64,000 nucleotides of DNA from Phoronis australis (Eukaryota; Phoronida; Phoronidae). The stretch spans positions 22,407-86,406 of the forward strand of contig NMRA01000717.1 of NCBI GenBank assembly GCA_002633005.1, given 5' to 3'. A model generated the notes under the pieces. The model did not search any database and was not told the origin of the DNA. It saw only the letters and a program-made list of their open reading frames with translations. Shown here piece by piece: positions 59,101 to 64,000 of this stretch (its first letter is position 1; each line of letters starts with the position of its first letter). Position numbers and translations under genes: made by a program.

Positions 59101-62100
59101 TTGACTTATGTCCATACCTCAACGAGCAGAATGTATTGAGCCCTGGACCCTGTCGGTAGAAACTCTGCATACAGTATGATTCTGAAACAATTAGATAATA
59201 ATTATATACTAATAAAAGAAAATATACAGTTGCAATTCCTCAATATTTCTAAAAAAATAATATGACTGCAAAAATATTTCAAAGACTGACTTGTGTACCT
59301 ACTAGGCAGTTATCATATAGTTCCAAGTGTTGTTATGTGCATTATGGTGTACGATTGGACATTTTGCAATACTATTCAGTTGTATAACATGTCGTGAACA
59401 CATCCACTAAAACAAGAAACTGTAGGAACACCGCATTTATCCACCTTCACTCTTATCAGGCTTCTATTGTGAGTCAGCATGCGTGAATAATTGGCTGATA
59501 AGCCACCTCTGGAACTACTTTGGGCTGAATGGATGACCAGGCCATAAAATGATAATTAGCCAAGACCAGTTACTATAATGCAACAAAGAACAAGTAATAA
59601 TGTCTTGCATCACCTAGCCTTGGTGGAAAGCTGTATACTGTATTGGCTCAAACAAACGCTTAGAAAAATTCATTTCACNTCAAAATCTGGGACCCCTGTA
59701 ATTGACTTATGTCCATACCTCAACGAGCAGAATGTATTGAGCCCTGGACCCTGTCGGTAGAAACTCTGCATACAGTATGATTCTGAAACAATTAGATAAT
59801 AATTATATACTAATAAAAGAAAATATACAGCTGCAATTCCTCAATATTTCTAAAAAAATAATATGACTGCAAAAATATTTCAAAGACTGACTTGTGTACC
59901 TACTAGGCAGTTATCATATAGTTCCAAGTGTTGTTATGCGCATTATGGTGTACGATTGGACATTTTGCAATATTCAGTTGTATAAGATATAGAGACTGAA
60001 TCAATACATGTACATACAGGCACGTTATGTGAGCCGTTATCATTCTAAGATTCTTAAATTTCAATTCATTAGACCTGTATACCAGTACCAGTACCATCAA
60101 TGAGTTCTTTGGACACCTAAGATTTGAAGATTTTTCAGCAAATTTGCGGATTTTCGTGTATACACCAAACATTGAAAATTCAAACTTTTCACCATGTTAG
60201 CATATTGAAACTTTGTTCAGTTGGTACATTTCCTAGTTACTTACTTTTGAAACAGTTTTTAAAATAAAGGTTGTGATTTGGTCACCAATTTTCAGAATTA
60301 AGGTGTTTAGTTTAGTTGAAAAGATCCAGTTAATCCATATAGAAAGGTTCTTTACTGAACTTAAAAATAATTAGGTTAATACATGCCACAATGGTAATAA
60401 ATACTGTGAATTGTAATAAGTTGTATACGCAACAAACAATTCCTTAAATGCTCCAAAAGTTCATTTCTTACACTAAAAACACCATCTACAAAAAGTGCTC
60501 ATGAGTCTACACTGGACAATGTTCGCACCAAATGCCATGTTCTTAACCATTTGCAAAAATTTGGAATAATTACTCATTGCAAGAGTCTGTAAACACGAGT
60601 CAAATAACTGATTCAGAAAATATTTAAAAAATAAATGAGGTGTGTCTATATATCTGAAGCAACAATTTCAACCAGGTTCACAGTTTTGCTGAAATGGTTT
60701 GAACACCAGTGCATATGTCTCTATTATGCTAGATACAGGCGCAGATTCGAATATACGCCGGCAAGGGCTTAAATGCCCATAATACACATCGATATTTAGT
60801 TAATTATATCAATAAAACAAAAGAAACATGATTTCTTCGCACTTCAGCCACCAAAGTGTAAACCAAAGTTCAGCTGACGGGTAAAACAATCTACTTCTGT
60901 AGTATAAAATAATATTTTCATAGTATGAACTTGAACTGACTTACGACTGGGGTGCTCCACCAATACCAAAGCCCGTAAGACCTCGCAAAACCAACATCCA
61001 AATAAGTGTGGGTGAAAATGCACTAAGCAGGCCAAAATAGCACGTAACAAATGAGCAAGTAATGAGCTCCTGTAAAATGGAATGAAATGAATTTAAAATA
61101 TGCCTGCATGGTGATTGATTAATCTAACAAATAAAATTAAAGAATAACAACATGTTCTGATAATGGACTGTACATCCAACATGATCCCCCAAATCTCAAT
61201 GAAACAGAACACTTGCTATCTAGTGCTCAGACGAAAAACTTCAATTAATAGAAAAAAATCGATGAACTAATAAGCTAAAAACTGCAAAGTCGTTACGATT
61301 GAAGATAAACAACTGTGCTTATTATATGCATGGAGGATTTACAAATGGTGATCATAATTAACAATACCACATGGATTATTCTTTTAGTATACAAATAAGC
61401 TACATTACAACAAATGGAAACAAAACACGGTGACCATATTAAATGTCAAATGCTTTTAAGACATCACTTATCTTCCAGTGCATGTTGAACTATTTTATTC
61501 GAGGAGTAGTACGCTAACCGGAAAACTGACATTTGCGAAAATGCCCCAATATTGACCATAATCAGTTGGTGATGGAGCACGTGTAAATTAGACTTAAGCT
61601 TTAAAGTCAATGAGAAAATACAAGCAGTTAAGATAACAATGAACCCGTCCTCACGCCCAGCAAGACAAAAACAAGTAGACTGGGGTATTAAAAATATAAT
61701 AACGAAAACCGGTATGAGACATGCTTGGTAGTAGCGGGTTCAGATGGAGAAAGGGAGGACAAAGGTAACTAGGGCAATATTGCTCTCCCGCACCCCAAAT
61801 CGTGACCTAATATGCCACTGATTTATTTCGTCTTATGTATATTTAGCTTGTTCTTACCTGTTTTTATGTACCGACATCACCTGCTATGTTCGTGGTCAGG
61901 GTTTGAGTTGCTACCAGTGTGCCTGATTGGCCAGATAGCAAATATTGACATTTGACCTCTGGGCACCATGAATGGGTGTGCCATTAAATTGGTCAGTTAC
62001 ACAATATTGAAAGTTATCGTACCACATTTCAGCCAATCAGAGAACAGAAATATCAGTGGTGATCACCAGTTTCAAAGATCTCGACAAAGCAAGCTGTGGG

Positions 62101-63123
62101 GAGAGAAAAGCTATAAGCACTCGGCTGACTGAATAGAAGGACGCGGGTCGACAAACAATTTGGTTTTGTAATGTGAGAGAAATTCAGCAGGATAATGCTC
62201 ACTTTATCCACAACATCCCACATGAACATAGCAGTGGAGATTTTCACAAGCATTTACATCTGTCAGCTATTAGCAAATGAAAATTATTTGAAATTGAGCA
62301 TTTTTTGTGAAAAAAGCCTTTTCCATAAACATGAAGGGCACTGTACTGTGCTTAAATTAGATCAATAGAAAACCAGGACAGAGTGACAATGAGAAATCAA
62401 GTTATGAAAGAGTGAGAAGCAGAAGCAGGCGTGCACGAAAAGAGCAATAATTTTAGTCAGTCCTTACAGCAGGGTCACGACATTACCATCATTATCACCA
62501 GGGAGTTGATTTGGGCACTGCTGAAATGGCCAATAAAAGGCAATCAAGCTCTGTGCGGCCAAAACACAACACAGCATCAAGGACTGTATTGGAATCATGG
62601 GATACGGGTTTTGGGCCAAAACTGTTTTTTGGGGTTTTGTCCAGAGGACTTTTCAATTAAAATGATGCTTTAAACAACTTACAATTAATAATTTGTGCAT
62701 CCCCAACTTTTCACCTTTCTTTCAATCAAATATTATTTGGTTGTTTCACACATTCCAACATGTCATGCTTAAAAACAACAACAACAGCCAAATGCCAATT
62801 TCAGACAGAATATTAAATTATACTTAGTCTAGCCAAAATTGCCATATTTTATCATCCAATGGTTTCAGTCACTGTCGTGACTGACAACAATTTCTCAAAA
62901 ATATTCACAAATTGAAAATGGTGAAACATAAATATAATAATTCTGAATTTTCATCTGACCAGATCCGTCATACACCAGATACAAAAGATCTCCGAACTTA
63001 CTGTTTTGGTCTCTTCACCTCTATCTAAATGTAGACAGAAATTATACTCACAACTTTACGTCCAAACTGGTCAGAGAATACTCCCCAGATACTTGAACTC
63101 AACATCATTCCTACAAACACAAC
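44008..63123 (-). CDS. SVOP: Gene B: second SVOP-like MFS transporter, exons 4-15
   Basis: Gene-level entry; the exons are listed separately. Join, keeping one haplotype copy of each: 63123-63052, 61069-60945, 59181-59118, 58692-58567, 56696-56565, 55908-55832, 53383-53301, 51925-51824, 50923-50812, 49669-49588, 48190-48101, 47781-47662. The 3' limit given includes the second copies of exons 14 and 15 (44536-44447, 44127-44008). It carries the same motifs as gene [63 protein letters not shown] and finally PIETKG. It is clearly similar to gene A in every shared exon (about two thirds identical in exon 4, by eye), with equal exon lengths and phases. Exons 1-3 lie to the right of the window. The same cellular role as gene A is inferred; differences in the loops may reflect different partners or tissues. 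Confidence 0.9.
44447..44536 (-). CDS. SVOP: Gene B exon 14 (left haplotype copy)
   Basis: Sequence equal to 48101-48190, offset by 3654 bp. It ends only 15 bp before the N at 44552, so this contig tip supplies a false second exon. Confidence 0.82.
44553..45287. other. About 735 bp found only in the right contig
   Basis: It lies between the N and the start of the second homologous arm. The sequence left of the homology differs between the two arms (before 41622 and before 45288), so this is a structural difference between haplotypes or a contig error. A GGTTCGAGTCTGCC word near 44995 resembles a B-box, but no tRNA fold or A-box is seen. Confidence 0.5.
45793..45880 (-). CDS. Possible extra terminal exon (second copy)
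   Basis: Same frame as 42139-42226 with two replacements (KVIS for KIIS, YTTED for YTPED). The frame and acceptor survive several haplotype differences around it, which is weak evidence for coding. Confidence 0.25.
47662..47781 (-). CDS. SVOP: Gene B exon 15 (right haplotype copy): helix 12 and stop
   Basis: Thirty-nine codons and [23 protein letters not shown], then [26 protein letters not shown] after the last helix is the SVOP C-terminal signature; the tail is a few residues long, shorter than in vertebrates. The acceptor is TTTCCCAG in phase 0 after exon 14. No clear polyadenylation signal close by. Confidence 0.92.
   Translation of the reverse strand, partial: LLLKQSVHMTITVYICMCLVAACASLVLPIETKGRAMKL
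48101..48190 (-). CDS. SVOP: Gene B exon 14 (right haplotype copy): helix 11
   Basis: Thirty codons: [20 protein letters not shown] and [10 protein letters not shown]. The acceptor is TATCCAG and the donor GTGAAT. It differs from gene A exon 14 by Ile for Thr. Confidence 0.93.
48545..48692 (+). CDS. Possible THAP-like first exon, plus strand
   Basis: The frame starts [20 protein letters not shown], continues [18 protein letters not shown] and ends before GGTAAGT near 48692, a strong donor. The early Cys-rich GC-N pattern followed by an F-FP motif and a later C-GGH recalls THAP zinc fingers, but the spacing is unusual and the rest of the gene is not found. It is antisense inside the gene B intron between exons 13 and 14. 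It could be a decayed transposon-derived exon. Confidence 0.3.
48773..48977. mobile_element. Small inverted-repeat element with GGGGGGCTCGAAT ends
   Basis: GGGGGCTCGAAT..TGACGAAGTGG at the left is mirrored by CCACTTCGTCAGAAATTCGAGC then CCCCC at the right. The arms are about 30 bp. It lacks a coding frame and sits inside a gene B intron, just after the THAP-like exon. The CGTCAGAAATTCG word also occurs in the 39750-39895 element. Confidence 0.5.
49588..49669 (-). CDS. SVOP: Gene B exon 13: helix 10
   Basis: An 82-bp exon encoding [20 protein letters not shown] and AYVYTPE. The acceptor is TTTTTCAG and the donor GTACAG. Nearly the same peptide as gene A exon 13. Confidence 0.94.
50812..50923 (-). 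CDS. SVOP: Gene B exon 12: helices 8 and 9
   Basis: A 112-bp exon encoding [20 protein letters not shown] and [16 protein letters not shown]. The acceptor is TTTTCAG and the donor GTGAGT. The split codon with exon 13 gives Lys where gene A has Arg. Confidence 0.93.
51601..51660. repeat. CCA-rich microsatellite containing an N
   Basis: A run of CCACCACC and CCACCCC words with the N at 51644. Here the flanks are not duplicated, so this N is an ordinary uncertain base or small gap in simple sequence. Confidence 0.75.
51824..51925 (-). CDS. SVOP: Gene B exon 11: lumenal loop and helix 8 start
   Basis: A 102-bp exon encoding [20 protein letters not shown] and [13 protein letters not shown] with a split Gly. 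It keeps the cysteine pair (CLLEC) of gene A. The acceptor is CTTCAG and the donor GTATTA. Confidence 0.93.
52177..53030. repeat. Diverged copy of the CCACTAGRKGGC composite repeat
   Basis: It shares the left region (GCAACG, AATGCAAACGGTTTGCTTCTAGG), the TCAAATTTAATGAAA-type spacers, the core CCACTAGGTGGCGC at 52674-52687, a weaker core CTACTAGGGGGCAC at 52831, and the right end ATATAAATATGTGGGCACAT. It lies between gene B exons 10 and 11 and has fewer cores than 19885-21604. Confidence 0.65.
53221..53341. repeat. 61-bp tandem duplication of exon B10 end plus donor
   Basis: 53221-53281 and 53282-53341 both contain AACTGAAACACTCACTTACT followed by GGGACAG and the GATGCCTCCAGAAA coding end. 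The distal copy offers a second GTAAGT donor. Using it would read GCPSK and then an in-frame TGA, truncating the protein. Confidence 0.85.
53301..53383 (-). CDS. SVOP: Gene B exon 10: helix 7
   Basis: An 83-bp exon reading [20 protein letters not shown] and SGDGGCP, with a split codon at each end. The acceptor is TTGTAG and the donor GTAAGT. A 61-bp tandem duplication just downstream (53221-53281) repeats the exon's last 30-odd bases together with a second donor. Confidence 0.93.
54091..54849 (+). mobile_element. 759-bp solo LTR with 5-bp target duplication
   Basis: It begins TGTCAG and ends GTGACA (TGTCA/TGACA inverted ends), flanked by AAGTG on both sides (54086-54090 and 54850-54854). Inside are a TATA-like CTATAAATAC at 54421 and AATAAA at 54743, in the order and spacing expected of U3-R-U5. 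No gag or pol is near it, so it looks like a solo LTR left by recombination. It lies in the gene B intron between exons 9 and 10. The class (Ty3 or BEL type) is not decided. Confidence 0.72.
55832..55908 (-). CDS. SVOP: Gene B exon 9: loop to helix 7
   Basis: A 77-bp exon reading [20 protein letters not shown] then LLWFT and a split Trp. The acceptor is GTTTTAG and the donor GTAGGT. Confidence 0.93.
56565..56696 (-). CDS. SVOP: Gene B exon 8: WLPES motif and loop
   Basis: Forty-four codons beginning [20 protein letters not shown], then [20 protein letters not shown] and DVCS. The acceptor is TTTTCAG and the donor GTGAGT. Same length and phase as gene A exon 8. Confidence 0.94.
57184..57450. 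repeat. Degenerate AGTCATGACTAGA repeat
   Basis: Recurring GTCATGACTAGAGCTGTAG and TTTTAGTCATGACT words, partly palindromic (AGTCATGACT), directly before the 48-bp array. Units are too diverged to fix a period. Confidence 0.6.
57731..57897. mobile_element. 167-bp LTR-like element with 5-bp target duplication
   Basis: It starts TGTTGTGT and ends ACACAACA (an 8-bp inverted end), flanked by ATCCC at 57726-57730 and 57898-57902. Because the target is a tandem array, the empty site is known from neighbouring units, so the borders are certain. TG/CA ends plus a 5-bp duplication suggest a solo LTR of a very short (TRIM-like) retroelement. No coding capacity. Confidence 0.75.
57931..58056 (-). mobile_element. 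tRNA-derived SINE inserted in a 48-bp minisatellite
   Basis: On the minus strand: GGCAGTGTGGCCTGGTTGATA (A-box region), GTGCCCACTTTC, then GGTTCAAGTCCCACC (B-box), a shortened body, and a tail CCTGCAATTATTTATTTA. It splits the 48-bp array, with TAAACCTRTTCA on both sides that may be the target duplication or simply array sequence. Confidence 0.75.
58567..58692 (-). CDS. SVOP: Gene B exon 7: helices 5 and 6
   Basis: Forty-two codons beginning [20 protein letters not shown] and containing [20 protein letters not shown]. The acceptor is TTTTCAG and the donor GTAAGT. Confidence 0.94.
59118..59181 (-). CDS. SVOP: Gene B exon 6 (first haplotype copy)
   Basis: A 64-bp exon encoding [20 protein letters not shown] and E, with the YAEFLP motif. 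The acceptor is TTTCAG and the donor GTATGG. The second copy at 59719-59782 follows the N at 59679. Confidence 0.92.
59719..59782 (-). CDS. SVOP: Gene B exon 6 (second haplotype copy)
   Basis: Same coding sequence as 59118-59181, offset by 601 bp. It belongs to the arm 59680 to about 59985. Only one copy belongs in the gene. Confidence 0.8.
60945..61069 (-). CDS. SVOP: Gene B exon 5: helices 3 and 4
   Basis: A 125-bp exon reading [20 protein letters not shown], then [20 protein letters not shown] and QS. The acceptor is TTTACAG and the donor GTAAGT, the same as in gene A. Confidence 0.94.
61070..63051. other. Gene B intron 4
   Basis: About 2 kb of AT-rich sequence with short unrelated frames. 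I see no repeat family or RNA gene in it. Confidence 0.6.
63052..63123 (-). CDS. SVOP: Gene B exon 4: helix 2 and GRK loop
   Basis: Twenty-four codons reading [20 protein letters not shown] then GRKV. It is equal in length to gene A exon 4 but preceded by a single ordinary acceptor (TTTGCAG), without the acceptor minisatellite seen in gene A. The donor is GTGAGT. Confidence 0.92.
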
Positions 63124-64000
63124 CTGCAAATTAATAGTATTTTGTTTAGAGGCAATTTCAAATATTTACCTATGACAATAATCACACGGGTCTGCAGGAT
63201 TACAGAATAACATAAAGTGCAGGTTGTGAAAACAATTACTGCCCAGAAGTATGGTTAATAATAATACAGGTATATTAACTGGTTTAATGATACAGGTGCT
63301 AAAGCAAACAGTTAAAGACAGTAACGAGGGTGGCATCTTTGGACAATCACAGAAACTAACAAAGGAATAAACGAATAAGAGTACAGATAAGGCCAAAAAA
63401 GCATAATTTAGCGTATTTTTGAAATCGAGTGGTCTTTTTAGCAACGTACTTTTTGAATAAGAAAATCCATCTGAGACAAGTAAAAATGATACAGGATGGT
63501 TTTTAATCACAGCTTAGCAAATCACGTCATGTCAAACCTAGCTTCAATCTGCCTTTTGTGTAAACTTTGGCCGAAACTTATGCAGGCAGGCGTTTTTTTT
63601 AGTCAGTGAGTAAGGATGTCAAAATGAGTTTGGGTAAAGACCACAACCAAATGCTTTTTTGGCCTAAAAAGATTAAAAGGGAATATTTTTACAATTGAAG
63701 AAGATAACTGAGACCTCAGCTGTGTTTCGTGTCCAGTGCTGGCTTTTAAAAGTTTATGACCAGGGCTACTACACCTTACTGGATGACTTTTATCTGTTGG
63801 CTGGTATGTCGCTATTACAGATATAGCACATCATGACGAGAATCCTACAAGGACACCCAAACAGGTTGACCTTGGGCAACTTGACCCGGTTTATTGTACC
63901 TAATGGAATCTGATGGCGCTGATCAAAGGGACCATGCTGTTGTAGTTAATTACATGGCCTCAGGCTGCTGATGTTATCCTTCCCTAGGGGGGGGGGGGGG
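63124..64000. other. Gene B intron 3 (partial), ending in poly-G
   Basis: It should contain the region toward gene B exons 1-3, but no MADAMEMM-type exon is present before the edge. The window ends in a run of at least 12 G. Confidence 0.55.

Overview
The window is AT-rich metazoan DNA. It has no operons or bacterial genes; the coding information is short exons (64-202 bp) with GT/AG borders spread over long introns. The only protein-coding family I can support is synaptic vesicle 2-related protein (SVOP), a 12-helix major facilitator superfamily (MFS) transporter. Two SVOP paralogues lie head to tail on the minus strand. The repeat load (tRNA-type SINEs, TIR elements, LTR-like elements, many minisatellites) and heavy allelic divergence fit a highly heterozygous invertebrate, perhaps a marine deuterostome. 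I cannot name the species.

Gene A (1936-31589, minus): coding exon 1 with the start Met at 31589, then exons 2-14 down to 1936. They give 484 codons in one unbroken frame. The last exon (about 40 codons by comparison with gene B) lies off the left edge. Intron 1 is about 8.4 kb. About 10.5 kb between 31.6 and 42.1 kb carries no gene I recognise.

Gene B (44008-63123, minus): exons 4-15, ending in a stop codon; exons 1-3 lie beyond the right edge. Exons 4-14 have the same lengths and phases in A and B, so the two arose by tandem duplication after the intron pattern was fixed.

Assembly: eight single-N characters occur. Seven of them (2105, 5044, 6964, 12130, 37042, 44552, 59679) sit at joins between near-identical, slightly diverged direct copies of 0.3-2.9 kb. 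I read these as unmerged haplotypes placed in tandem. They create false second copies of exons A6, A7, A10, A11, A12, A14 and B6, B14, B15.

Items most worth a second look: (1) a 19-bp minisatellite whose unit is the 3' splice site plus the first bases of exon A4, giving seven tandem acceptors, two of which would add 19 or 38 in-frame residues; (2) a 1.7-kb repeat in gene A with a roughly 430-bp internal period that carries about ten CTCF-like cores, with a relative in gene B and further CTCF-like sites near the gene A start and in intron 1; (3) a 99-bp near-perfect palindrome 11 bp from the exon A1 donor; (4) a 759-bp solo LTR and a 167-bp LTR-like element, each with exact 5-bp target duplications; (5) a possible extra terminal exon downstream of gene B.
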